NCBI RefSeq assembly: GCF_900119845.1
Contig: NZ_FPKU01000002.1
Span: 1,025,381 to 1,089,380 of the forward strand
Reading direction: 5' to 3'
Length of the DNA: 64,000 nucleotides
Source: Devosia enhydra
GTDB taxonomy: Bacteria; Pseudomonadota; Alphaproteobacteria; Rhizobiales; Devosiaceae
In this document: piece by piece, positions 23,466 through 31,965 of the stretch
Layout: each line of letters starts with the position of its first letter
How positions within the stretch are numbered: the first letter of the stretch is position 1
Notes under the pieces: model-generated
Databases searched by the model: none
What the model saw: only the letters and a program-made list of their open reading frames with translations
What the model was told of the DNA's origin: nothing
Position numbers and translations under genes: made by a program

Positions 23466-24574
23466 TGGCCACGAACGAAAACGGCAAGACCGCAGCCGAA
23501 ATCGAGCGGGAGATCGACAGCCAGCGCGCGCGGGTGGAAAACACCATCGACGAGCTGCAGCAGCGCCTGTCCCCGGGCCAGCTCGTTGACGAGCTTCTGG
23601 CCTATACCAAGGGCGGCGGCGGCGAGTTCGTCTCGGGTCTGCAAAAGACCATCACCGCCAACCCGCTCCCGGTGGCCCTGCTCGGGGTGTCGCTGGCCTG
23701 GCTGATGGCCAAGCCCAATGGCACCGTGCCGGCAACCGATTATCGCGGCACCGACCAGCGCTGGGATGACAGCATCAATACCCGCCGCGGCTACGGCTCG
23801 GCCAACTATGGCTCGGCCGGCTATGATACGGCCGACGAGATCGATTATCCGCTGGCCACCATCAGCGGTTCGAGCCTCACCCGCGTCGGTCACATGGCCG
23901 ATGACCGGGGCCGCCATTACAGCGAATTTTCCGACGATTCGGGCAAGCGCTGGCGGGCTCTCGCCGACAAGACCGGCAACCGCGCCGGGCATTTCATGGA
24001 TGATGCGGGCAACCGCTTCAAGGGCTTCACCGATGCCACCGGCCAGCAGGTCAAGCATTTCCGCGACGAGGCCGGCAATCTCTTCGAGGAGGCCAGCGGC
24101 TGGGCTTCGCATACCTATGAGGATGCCCGCGCCGCACTCCACGATGCCCGCGACCGCGTGAAGGAGCAGGCCGATCGCCTCGGCGAGCGCGCCCAGGATG
24201 CGGGCGACCAGCTGCGCCAGCAGGCCGACCGGCTCAACCGCACCATCCTCTCGCAGTTCCGCGACCAGCCGCTGGTCGGCGGGGCCCTGGCTTTCGCCGT
24301 GGGTGCGGCACTGGGTGCCGCCCTGCCGCATACCAAGCAGGAAGACAAGGTGCTGGGCGAGGCCGCCGATGCGGTCAAGGCCAAGGCCGTCGAGGAGGCG
24401 CACTCGCTCTATCAGGATGGCAAGGCCAAGGCCGAGACGCTTTATGCCGAAGCCGGCGAGAAGCTTGCCGAGCTTCATGACGAGGTGAAGTCCGGCATCC
24501 AGCAGTCGGCGCAGGCCGATGAGAAGCCGTCCACCGGCTACTCGAACACCGGTTCGGGTATCGACCGCAACTGA
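23465..24574 (+). CDS. DUF3618 protein with six tandem 11-residue repeats
   Basis: A 369-aa protein. Residues 10-45 match DUF3618 (AEIEREIDSQRARVENTIDEL then QRLSPGQLVDEL). One hydrophobic segment (about 68-81) follows. Residues 146-211 are six exact-length tandem hendecads of pattern D-x-x-G-x-x-x-x-x-F/L/A-x (for example DDAGNRFKGFT, DATGQQVKHFR). A long charged coiled-coil-like stretch (215-260), a second hydrophobic segment (about 272-290) and another amphipathic helix (300-350) complete it. Hendecads favour right-handed coiled coils or membrane-lying helices as in LEA/apolipoprotein-like proteins. It is the third gene of the cassette and ends before a strong terminator. Confidence 0.8.
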   Translation: MATNENGKTAAEIEREIDSQRARVENTIDELQQRLSPGQLVDELLAYTKGGGGEFVSGLQKTITANPLPVALLGVSLAWLMAKPNGTVPATDYRGTDQRWDDSINTRRGYGSANYGSAGYDTADEIDYPLATISGSSLTRVGHMADDRGRHYSEFSDDSGKRWRALADKTGNRAGHFMDDAGNRFKGFTDATGQQVKHFRDEAGNLFEEASGWASHTYEDARAALHDARDRVKEQADRLGERAQDAGDQLRQQADRLNRTILSQFRDQPLVGGALAFAVGAALGAALPHTKQEDKVLGEAADAVKAKAVEEAHSLYQDGKAKAETLYAEAGEKLAELHDEVKSGIQQSAQADEKPSTGYSNTGSGIDRN

Positions 24575-24580
24575 CCAGAC

Positions 24581-24612
24581 GGGGCGTTCGCAGGATTGCG
24601 AACGCCCCTTTT
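24581..24612 (+). terminator. Rho-independent terminator of the stress cassette
   Basis: A perfect 11-bp stem, GGGGCGTTCGC with GCGAACGCCCC, loop AGGATT, followed by TTTT. It begins 6 bases after the DUF3618 gene stop and precedes the YihY gene. Confidence 0.9.
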
Positions 24613-24629
24613 CGCCTTTGGGGGCTCAC

Positions 24630-25733
24630 ATGGACCAGCAGACCGCCGCGCGCGTCGCGCAGGCCGATCGCGGCCGCGCCGCATCCACGCCTATCGCCAT
24701 TCCGCCCAAGGGCTGGAAGGATATCGCCTGGCGGCTCTATCGCGCGCTCGGCGAAGATCGCGTCATGCTCACCGCCGCCGGGGTCAGCTTCTACCTCGTC
24801 CTCGCGCTCGTCCCCACGCTCACCGCCGTCGTTGCGCTTTACGGGCTCTTTGCCGACCGGGCGAGCGTCGTTTCCCATCTCGCGCTGCTCGATGGCATCG
24901 TGCCGCACGCCGCGCTGGCGCTCATTGCCGACCAGCTGACCCGGCTCGCGGCCCGGCCGGCCGATACGCTCGGGATCACGCTCCTCATTTCGCTCGCCAT
25001 CGCGCTCTGGAGCGCGAGCGCCGGCGTCAAATCGATGTTCGAGGCGATGAACGTCGCCTACGCCGAAGAAGAGCGCCGCAATTTCTTCCAGATCAGCGGG
25101 CTGGCACTGCTCTTCACGCTCGGCGGCGCTATGGCGGCGATTCTCGTGGCCGCCGCCGTCATCGCCATGCCGCCGATCCTGTCGCTCCTGCCGCTCGGCC
25201 CTTTGGCCGAAATCGGGGTTCGCGTCGCCGCCTATGCCGTCATGCTCGCCATTCTCTGGCTCGGCCTTTCGGCCCTTTATCGCTGGGGCCCGAGCCGCGA
25301 GGCCGCCCGCTGGCGCTGGATCGCGCCGGGCACGCTTTTGGCCGTGCTCGGGCTCGGCATCGGCTCGATCGTCTTTTCCTGGTACGTCACCAATTTTTCC
25401 GACTACGACGCCGCCTATGGCTCGCTGGGCGCCATGATCGCCCTGCTCACCTGGTTCTGGCTCTCGACCATCATCGTCATCATGGGCGCCGAGCTCAATT
25501 CCGAGATCGAGCACCAGACCGCCCGCGACACCACTACCGGTCCCGAGGCGCCGCTGGGCGAACGCGGTGCCTATATGGCCGATCACGTGGGCCGCGTCTG
25601 GCCCCCGGCCCGCAAGCGGCTCGAGGCCGAAGAGCGGCCCCAGCGCGAGCGCCAGCGCTTTAACTGGGGCCGCATCGCCGCCAGCCTGCCCTTTGCCGCA
25701 CTCATGCTGCGCAGCCAGCGCAACCGTCGCTGA
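24630..25733 (+). CDS. YihY/BrkB family inner-membrane protein
   Basis: A 367-aa polytopic protein of the YihY/virulence factor BrkB family. It begins with GWKDIAWRLYRALGEDRVMLTAAGVSFYLVLALVPTL, the conserved start of the family (about residues 28-64). Six membrane segments follow, with NVAYAEEERRNFFQ in the middle and YGSLGAMIALLTWFWLSTIIVIMGAELNSEIE near residue 270-300, also diagnostic. A charged Arg-rich C-terminal tail (about 70 residues) is extra. It lies just past the terminator of the DUF3618 gene; GGGGGCTCAC precedes the ATG. Read-through would tie it to the stress genes. The old ribonuclease BN label is not supported for this family. Confidence 0.9.
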   Translation: MDQQTAARVAQADRGRAASTPIAIPPKGWKDIAWRLYRALGEDRVMLTAAGVSFYLVLALVPTLTAVVALYGLFADRASVVSHLALLDGIVPHAALALIADQLTRLAARPADTLGITLLISLAIALWSASAGVKSMFEAMNVAYAEEERRNFFQISGLALLFTLGGAMAAILVAAAVIAMPPILSLLPLGPLAEIGVRVAAYAVMLAILWLGLSALYRWGPSREAARWRWIAPGTLLAVLGLGIGSIVFSWYVTNFSDYDAAYGSLGAMIALLTWFWLSTIIVIMGAELNSEIEHQTARDTTTGPEAPLGERGAYMADHVGRVWPPARKRLEAEERPQRERQRFNWGRIAASLPFAALMLRSQRNRR

Positions 25734-25735
25734 GT

Positions 25736-26140
25736 TCAGTCGGCCTTGGTCTCGACGATGCCCGTTTGCATCTCGGCCTCGGTCGCGAGCGGCTCGGGCT
25801 TGCGGAAGCTTGGGGGCACGGCCGATCCGCCTTCGACGCGATCGCGAAAGAGCGTGGCGCGCGCCAGCAGCATCAGTGTCACCGGCGTGGTCACCGTCAC
25901 GAACACGAAGATCGCCAGTTCGTGGAAGACCACCCGGCCCTGCGTCAGGCTGAAATAGAGCGCCGAGCCCAGAAGGATCAGCCCGCCGCCAAGGCTCGTG
26001 CCCATGGTCGGGGCATGGATGCGCAGGTAGAAAGTAGGCAGCCGCACGAGCCCGAAGCATCCGGCCAGCGTCAGGGCCGAACCCAGCACCACGGCAGCCG
26101 AAACGAGGATCGAGAGCCAGAGCGGCAGATTGGCGATCAT
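25736..26140 (-). CDS. mnhG: Mrp Na+(K+)/H+ antiporter subunit G
   Basis: Small membrane subunit (134 aa) with three hydrophobic segments. LVRLPTFYLRIHAPTMGTSLGGGLILLG is the diagnostic MnhG/PhaG region (about residues 32-60). A C-terminal polar tail of about 35 residues is longer than in many relatives. Last gene of the leftward Mrp operon, overlapping the subunit F stop by four bases. Its stop lies 2 bp from that of the convergent yihY gene. Confidence 0.92.
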   Translation of the reverse strand: MIANLPLWLSILVSAAVVLGSALTLAGCFGLVRLPTFYLRIHAPTMGTSLGGGLILLGSALYFSLTQGRVVFHELAIFVFVTVTTPVTLMLLARATLFRDRVEGGSAVPPSFRKPEPLATEAEMQTGIVETKAD

Positions 26141-26418
26141 TCGATCACCTCGCCGCGCATGAGGAATTTGGCGAGCGCCACCGTACCCACGAAGCCGAGC
26201 AGGGCGATCAGCATGGCGATCTCGAAATAGACCTGCGAATTGGTGCGGATCCCGAGCGTCACGAGCAGCAAAAGCGCCACCACGTAAAGCGCGTCGAGCG
26301 CCAGGATGCGGTCCTGCGCGCGCGGTCCGCTGACGATGCGCCAGAGCGCCGCGAGCATGGCGAGGCCGAGCATCAGCTGGCTGGCAAACAGGCTCCAGTG
26401 GAGGATCGCGAGGCTCAT
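26137..26418 (-). CDS. mnhF: Mrp antiporter subunit F
   Basis: A 93-aa, three-helix subunit. RIVSGPRAQDRILALDALYV (about residues 27-46) is the signature of MnhF/PhaF, and EIAMLIALLGFVGTVALAKFL the typical end. The ATG at 26418 overlaps the subunit E stop by four bases. Confidence 0.92.
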   Translation of the reverse strand: MSLAILHWSLFASQLMLGLAMLAALWRIVSGPRAQDRILALDALYVVALLLLVTLGIRTNSQVYFEIAMLIALLGFVGTVALAKFLMRGEVIE

Positions 26419-26900
26419 GGGAAAATCTCCAGCAGCAGCGATTCGTAGCGCGTCTTGACGATCTCGACCCATTCATCGGCATCGACCAGGTCGAAGACGT
26501 GGATGAGCACCGTGCTGCGATCCTGGTCGTATTCGAGCCAGGCGCTACCCGGCACGGCGGTCAGGATGCAGGCGAGGGTCGCGAGCCCCAACGGATGGCT
26601 GAGCTTGAGCTGCATCTCGATGAAGCCCTCGGTGGGCTTGGGCCTGGGGCTCAGCAGCACGAGGAACACCGCGACATTGGAGCGGATGACATCCACCAGC
26701 ACCACGCCCAGAAGCTGCAGCGCCTTGAGCGGCCGGCGCAGCCCGACGCGCTCGCCGATCACCGGCCGGGCCGCCAGCGGCACGATGGTGCCGACGATCG
26801 CGCCCATCAGGATATGCCCGAGCCCCGCCGATTGCTGCAGCATCAGCCAGAACACGAGGAGCACCACCGACAGCAGCGGATGGGGGAAAAGCCGCGTCAT
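26415..26900 (-). CDS. mnhE: Mrp antiporter subunit E
   Basis: A 161-aa subunit with two or three N-terminal hydrophobic helices and a soluble C-terminal half. LLGVVLVDVIRSNVAVFLVLLSP, then TLACILTAVPGSAWLEYDQDRSTVLIHVFDL, are family hallmarks. It is coupled by four-base overlaps to subunits D (upstream) and F (downstream). Confidence 0.92.
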   Translation of the reverse strand: MTRLFPHPLLSVVLLVFWLMLQQSAGLGHILMGAIVGTIVPLAARPVIGERVGLRRPLKALQLLGVVLVDVIRSNVAVFLVLLSPRPKPTEGFIEMQLKLSHPLGLATLACILTAVPGSAWLEYDQDRSTVLIHVFDLVDADEWVEIVKTRYESLLLEIFP

Positions 26901-28489
26901 GGCGCGGCCCCCGATCCGAGCACGCTCGTCACATAGCTCGCCGGGTTGTGCAGCCCCGCCGCGGTGTCGGCGAGAAAGCCCAGCGCCGGGCCGGCGGCGA
27001 TCGACATCACCACGCACAACCCCAGCAGCCCGACGATCGGCACGAGTTCGAGCATGCGGATGCGCACGGCCCCGTCGGGCAGCGAGGTCCAGAAGATGTT
27101 GATGCCGTTGCGCACCATGGCGATGAGCACGAATAGCCCCGAGACGATGAGCGTCGCCGTGAACACCCAGGTCGCCGCCGTCGGGGTCTCGCCCGTATTG
27201 ATCGCGCCCGAGATCATCACGAATTTGGCGAGAAAGCCCGACAGCGGCGGCAGGCCGGCCATCACCAGCGCCGCGACCGCAAAGCACCAGCTGATCACCG
27301 TGGCCGCGGCCGGGGTGGTGGGGCTCACCTCCTCGTCCTCGTCGAGCTGCTCGTCCTCGTCGCCATAAAATTCGAGAGACACGGCCAGCACCTGCGCTTC
27401 GGCCGGCAGGGTCTGGTCGATCACGTCCTTGAGCAGGAACAATGCCCCCGCCGCGAGCGTCGCGACCACAACGTAAAACAGCGCGCCTGTGGTCACCGAG
27501 GGCGCGTCATAGCCCACCGCCAGCAGCAGGGTCCCGGCCGAAACCAGGATCAGATAGCTTGCCAGCCGGTCGAGCGCCTTTGATGACAGCGCTCCGATGC
27601 TGCCATAGGCGACGGTGCAGAAGCCGATGGCCAGCAGCGATGCCTGTCCGAAGGCGAATTCCTCGGGCTGCCCGTTGGCGAAGATCAGCGTCCAGAGCCG
27701 CAGGATGGCGTAGAACCCGACCTTGGTCATCACCGCGAACAGCGCCGCGACCGGCGGGGCGGCGGCCGAATAGGTGTTGGGCAGCCAGAAATGTAGCGGC
27801 CAGGCACCGGCCTTGATGAGGAACGCGACGCCCAGAACCGCCGCGCCGGCTTCGAAGAGGCCGCGATTTTCCGGCGCGATCAGCGGGGCGGCCCGCACGA
27901 TATCGGCCATGTTGAGCGTGCCGGTGGTGCCATAGATCAGCGCCACCCCGATCAGGAAGAGGAAGGACGCCACGAGGTTGATGGCGATGTAGTGCAGCGC
28001 CGCCTTCACCCGGTTGCGCCCGCCCCCATGCAGCACCAGCCCGTAGGAGGCGGCGAGCAGCAGCTCGAAGAACACGAAGAGGTTGAAGAGGTCCCCGGTG
28101 AGGAACGCCCCGTTCAGCCCCATGGTCAGGGCATGGAACAGCGGGAAGAAATTGGTGCCGCGATTATACCAACGCGCCGATGCAAAGAGCAGCGCGGCCA
28201 GCGCCAAAATCGAGGTGACCAGCACCATCAGCGCCGCAAGCCGGTCGGCCACGAGCACGATGCCGAAGGGGATGGGCCAGTTGCCCAGCGAATAGACGGC
28301 CGCCGCCGTGCCGTCGCCCTGCGCCAGCGCCACGATCAAAAGGATCGAGACCAGCACGAGGATGATGCTGAACGCCACGTTGAGGCGCAGCAGCTTGTTG
28401 CTCTTGAGGTCGCCCATCACGAGATTGGCGATGACCCCTGCCAGCGGCACGAGGATGGGCAGGATGGCGATGTGGTTCATCGTATCCAT
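26897..28489 (-). CDS. mnhD: Mrp antiporter subunit D (NuoN/NuoM-like)
   Basis: A 530-aa, roughly 14-helix proton-channel-like subunit homologous to NuoN/M of complex I. LPNTYSAAAPPVAALFAVMTKVGFYAILR and LIKAGAWPLHFWLPN mark the conserved core with its membrane lysines. An unusually acidic cytoplasmic loop (GDEDEQLDEDEEVSP, encoded near 27325-27366) interrupts the usual sequence before the last third. The start ATG at 28489 overlaps the subunit C stop (ATGA pattern). Confidence 0.93.
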   Translation of the reverse strand: MDTMNHIAILPILVPLAGVIANLVMGDLKSNKLLRLNVAFSIILVLVSILLIVALAQGDGTAAAVYSLGNWPIPFGIVLVADRLAALMVLVTSILALAALLFASARWYNRGTNFFPLFHALTMGLNGAFLTGDLFNLFVFFELLLAASYGLVLHGGGRNRVKAALHYIAINLVASFLFLIGVALIYGTTGTLNMADIVRAAPLIAPENRGLFEAGAAVLGVAFLIKAGAWPLHFWLPNTYSAAAPPVAALFAVMTKVGFYAILRLWTLIFANGQPEEFAFGQASLLAIGFCTVAYGSIGALSSKALDRLASYLILVSAGTLLLAVGYDAPSVTTGALFYVVVATLAAGALFLLKDVIDQTLPAEAQVLAVSLEFYGDEDEQLDEDEEVSPTTPAAATVISWCFAVAALVMAGLPPLSGFLAKFVMISGAINTGETPTAATWVFTATLIVSGLFVLIAMVRNGINIFWTSLPDGAVRIRMLELVPIVGLLGLCVVMSIAAGPALGFLADTAAGLHNPASYVTSVLGSGAAP

Positions 28490-28824
28490 CAATTGCCCTT
28501 GCCATCGACATGGTCGTTGCCGGTCAGGCCGCGGGCGGCCAGCAGCACGACGAGGAACAGGGCGGTCATGGCAAAGCCGATGACGATGGCGGTCAGAACC
28601 AGCGCCTGCGGCACCGGATCGGTATAGTCGGCGGGGTTGGCATTGGCGCCCGAGAGAATCGGGGCCGCATCCATGCGCAGCCGCCCCATCGAGAGGATGA
28701 AGAGGTTGACGGCGTAAGAGACGAGCGAGAGCCCGATGATCACCTGGAAGGTGCGCGGGCGCAGCAGCAGGTAGACGCCCGATCCCGCGAGCACGGCGAT
28801 GGCGATGGCAAGGGTTAGTTCCAT
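28489..28824 (-). CDS. mnhC: Mrp antiporter subunit C (NuoK-like)
   Basis: A 111-aa, three-helix NuoK homologue. VIIGLSLVSYAVNLFILSMG and DPVPQALVLTAIVIGFAMTAL are the two conserved helices, the latter with the typical Pro-Gln-Ala-Leu-Val motif. It overlaps the MnhA end by 10 bases and MnhD by one codon. Confidence 0.93.
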   Translation of the reverse strand: MELTLAIAIAVLAGSGVYLLLRPRTFQVIIGLSLVSYAVNLFILSMGRLRMDAAPILSGANANPADYTDPVPQALVLTAIVIGFAMTALFLVVLLAARGLTGNDHVDGKGN

Positions 28825-31721
28825 GTGTCGAGCCCCTCGCGCTTTCTGGGCTGCGGCGTCGAGGCCGGCTTGGGGCGGCGGATCGACTGGTGCGCGAGCG
28901 CGATCAGCATGAGCACGGTGGCACCCACGACCAGCGCGAAGACCCCGAGGTCGAACAGCAGCGCGGTGGCCATCGGCACCTTGCCGATGAGCGGAATGTC
29001 GGCATAGGCGAAGGCCGAGGTGAGGAAGGGGAACCCGAGCGCCATCGCGCCGAGCCCGGTCAGCAGCGCGATCAGCAGGCCCCAGCCGATCCAGAGGACC
29101 GGCAGGATGCGCAGCCGGTCTTCAACCCAGCGCGTGCCACCGGCCATGTATTGCAGGATGAAGCCGAGCGACATGACGATGCCGGCGATGAAGCCGCCGC
29201 CGGGCAGGTCGTGTCCGCGCAGGAACATGTAGATGGCCACGGTCATCACCACCGGGAACATCCAGTTCATGATGAGGGCGGGGATGCGCAGGAAGTCCGC
29301 CGCCACATTGGCGCTGCCCTGCGCCTCGGCGAAATCGGCCTGCACGCGCTGCTGCTCGGGCCTGTCGGCGCTGTCGGGGGCAGGGCGGAAGCGGCGGAGG
29401 AGGCCGAATACCGTCAGCGCCACGACGCCCAGCACGGTGATTTCGCCCAGCGTGTCGAAGCCGCGGAAATCGACCAGCATGACGTTGACCACATTGGTGC
29501 CGCCGCCCTCGGTATAGGCGTTGGCGAGGAAGAACTCCGAAATCCCTTCGGGCGCCTGCCGCGTCATGATGGCGTAGCTGGCGAGCCCCGTGCCCAGCCC
29601 CACCGCGGCGGCCAGGATCACGTCGCGATAGCGCCTGAGGCGCATGCCGATGCTGATGTCCTCGGGCACGGGCAGGCGCTTGGGCAGCCAGCGCAGGCCC
29701 AGGAGGATCAGCACCGTGGTGGCGATTTCGGCCAGAAGCTGGGTCAGCGCCAGGTCGGGCGCCGAGAACCAGGCGAAGGTGATGCAGGTGGCGAGCCCGG
29801 CGCCCCCCATCAGGATCATCGCGGCGAGACGGTGGAACTTGGCTTGCCAGGCGGCGGCCAGCGCGCTCACCCCGCCCACGATCCAGACGAGGCCGAGAAC
29901 CGGGTCGAAGCTCGAGGGCAAAGGCAGGTTGCCCATCCGGGCCCATCCGGCCCCGACGCCCGCGGCAAGCGCCAGCAGCACCACGATGAAGATCTGCGGC
30001 TGCAGCCTCTGGGTCCCGAACACCGAGACCATCTTGCGGGCCCAGCGATTGGTGGCGGTGATCAGGAGGCGCTCGAAAATGCGCTGGCCGCGCAGACCCC
30101 GCAGCAGCGGATCGCCATCGATGCCGCGCAGGCGCCGGTAATAGGGCACATATATCGCCACGCCGCCGAGCAGCGCGATGATGCTCATGATCAGCGGCAG
30201 GTTGAAGCCGTGCCATACCGAAAGGCTGTAATAGGGTGTATCCCCGCCCAGCACCGAAACCACCGCGGCCGCGAGGTAGGGCCCGATGGTGATGCCCGGA
30301 ATGATGCCGACGGCAAGGCAGGCCAGCACCAGCAATTCGATGGGGCGGCGCATCAGCGCGGGGGGCTCGTGCGGGGTCTTTTCGAGCCCCGTCGGCTCGG
30401 GGCCGAAGAACACGCCATGCACGAACTTGATCGAATAGGCCACCGAGAGCATGCCCGCCAGCGTCGCGACGATGGGCAGCGACAGGTTTACAAAGACATT
30501 GGGATCGTAGATCGCCGTCTCGGTGAAGAACATTTCCTTGGAGAGGAAGCCGTTGAGCAGCGGCACGCCGGCCATGGCGCCCGAGGCGATGATGGCGAGG
30601 GTGGCGGTGAAAGGCATCGAGCGGCGGAGCCCGCTGAGCTTGCGCACGTCGCGCGTGCCGGTCTCGTGGTCGATGATGCCCACGGCCATGAACAGCGACG
30701 CCTTGAAGGTGGCGTGGTTGGCGATGTGGAAGATGGCGGCCACTGCCGCCAGCGGCGTGCCCATGCCGAGCAGCGTGGTGATCAGCCCCAGATGGCTGAT
30801 GGTGGAATAGGCGAGCAGGCCCTTGAGATCGCGCTGGAAGAGCGCGGCATAGGCCCCGAAGAGGAGCGTCGCGAGCCCTCCATAGGTCACGATCCAGAAC
30901 CACATGTCCGTGCCCGCCATCACCGGCCAGAACCGGGTCATCAGGAACACGCCGGCCTTCACCATGGTGGCCGAATGCAGATACGCCGAAACGGGGGTCG
31001 GCGCCGTCATGGCGTTGGGCAGCCAGAACTGGAAGGGAAACTGCGCGCTCTTGGTGAAGGCGGCGAGCAGGAAGAGGATCAGCGTCACCGGATAAAGCGG
31101 GTGCTCGGCGATCAGCCGGCCCGAGGCCAGCACCACGTCGATATCGTAGCTGCCCACGATATGGCCGATCAGCATCATCGCCACGAACAGCGCCAGCCCG
31201 CCGGTGCCGGTGATCACCAGCGCCATGCGCGCCCCGTCGCGCGCATCCGAGCGGTGATACCAGTAGCCGATCAGAAGGAACGAGACGAGGCTCGTCAGCT
31301 CCCAGAAGATGGCGAGCTGAATGATGTTGCCCGACATCACGAGCCCCAGCATCGCCCCCATGAAGGCGAGGAACAGCGCGTAGAACCGGGCGATCGGGTC
31401 CTTGGGCGACATGTAGTAGCGTGCGTAAAGCACGACCAGCAGGCCGATGAACGTCACCAGCACGCAGAACAGCCAGGCCAGCCCGTCCATGCGGAAGGCG
31501 AGATCGAGCCCATAGGCCGGCATCCAGGTGATGGTGCTGTGCACCACCCCGCCATCGGCCACCTGCGGAAACAGCAGGATGGTCAGCACGAGCCCCACCG
31601 CGGCTACCGTTCCGGCGAGCCAGGCCTCGCCATTGCGCGCCCCGGCCGGCATCGCCATCGCGATCACGGCGGCGAGGAAAGGCAGGCTCCAGATCAGGGT
31701 CAGCGCCAGTTCGGTGGGCAT
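28815..31721 (-). CDS. mnhA: Mrp antiporter subunit A fused to subunit B
   Basis: The largest subunit (968 aa), NuoL-like, with the MnhB module fused at the C-terminus as in the Pha/Mrp group 2 operons. The NuoL core has TSLVSFLLIGYWYHRSDARDGA, FPFQFWLPNAMTAPTPVSAYLHSATMVKAGVFL and GLLAYSTISHLGLITTLLG. A middle domain (about 600-800) carries TLALTQLLAEIATTVLILLGLRWLP-like sequence. The last ~140 residues (PVVMTVAIYMFLRGHDLPGGGFIAG then GLLIALLTGLGAMALGFPFL) are MnhB. First gene of the six-gene operon; no strong ribosome-binding site precedes its ATG. The ion (Na+ or K+) cannot be told. Confidence 0.95.
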   Translation of the reverse strand: MPTELALTLIWSLPFLAAVIAMAMPAGARNGEAWLAGTVAAVGLVLTILLFPQVADGGVVHSTITWMPAYGLDLAFRMDGLAWLFCVLVTFIGLLVVLYARYYMSPKDPIARFYALFLAFMGAMLGLVMSGNIIQLAIFWELTSLVSFLLIGYWYHRSDARDGARMALVITGTGGLALFVAMMLIGHIVGSYDIDVVLASGRLIAEHPLYPVTLILFLLAAFTKSAQFPFQFWLPNAMTAPTPVSAYLHSATMVKAGVFLMTRFWPVMAGTDMWFWIVTYGGLATLLFGAYAALFQRDLKGLLAYSTISHLGLITTLLGMGTPLAAVAAIFHIANHATFKASLFMAVGIIDHETGTRDVRKLSGLRRSMPFTATLAIIASGAMAGVPLLNGFLSKEMFFTETAIYDPNVFVNLSLPIVATLAGMLSVAYSIKFVHGVFFGPEPTGLEKTPHEPPALMRRPIELLVLACLAVGIIPGITIGPYLAAAVVSVLGGDTPYYSLSVWHGFNLPLIMSIIALLGGVAIYVPYYRRLRGIDGDPLLRGLRGQRIFERLLITATNRWARKMVSVFGTQRLQPQIFIVVLLALAAGVGAGWARMGNLPLPSSFDPVLGLVWIVGGVSALAAAWQAKFHRLAAMILMGGAGLATCITFAWFSAPDLALTQLLAEIATTVLILLGLRWLPKRLPVPEDISIGMRLRRYRDVILAAAVGLGTGLASYAIMTRQAPEGISEFFLANAYTEGGGTNVVNVMLVDFRGFDTLGEITVLGVVALTVFGLLRRFRPAPDSADRPEQQRVQADFAEAQGSANVAADFLRIPALIMNWMFPVVMTVAIYMFLRGHDLPGGGFIAGIVMSLGFILQYMAGGTRWVEDRLRILPVLWIGWGLLIALLTGLGAMALGFPFLTSAFAYADIPLIGKVPMATALLFDLGVFALVVGATVLMLIALAHQSIRRPKPASTPQPRKREGLDTWN

Positions 31722-31791
31722 CAGGCTATGGCAACGTCCATCGCGTGTGGGGGTGGTTCTTGCTAGCGGTGCAGGCGCCTGAGCGCAACCC

Positions 31792-31820
31792 GCAAATCCC
31801 GAATATCTGTCGGGGTTTGC
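31792..31820. promoter_or_regulatory. 11-bp inverted repeat between the Mrp operon and the PfkB gene
   Basis: GCAAATCCCGA (31792-31802) and TCGGGGTTTGC (31810-31820) pair over 11 bases with one G-T wobble and a 7-base loop. It sits in the 244-bp divergent region and could be an operator or a leader hairpin. Nothing else was recognised there. Confidence 0.35.
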
Positions 31821-31965
31821 GCGACCATTCGTCCCTCTGCGCCAGGGCCGCGCCGAGCGCCCGGGGATGCGCTTTCACGGCTTGCCCCGATGCGGCGGCA
31901 AAGGCATGCTGAAGGCGGCTCCGAAGCGGTCGCGGACCGGGGGCAGGGGCGCGGGAGCCGGTGCC

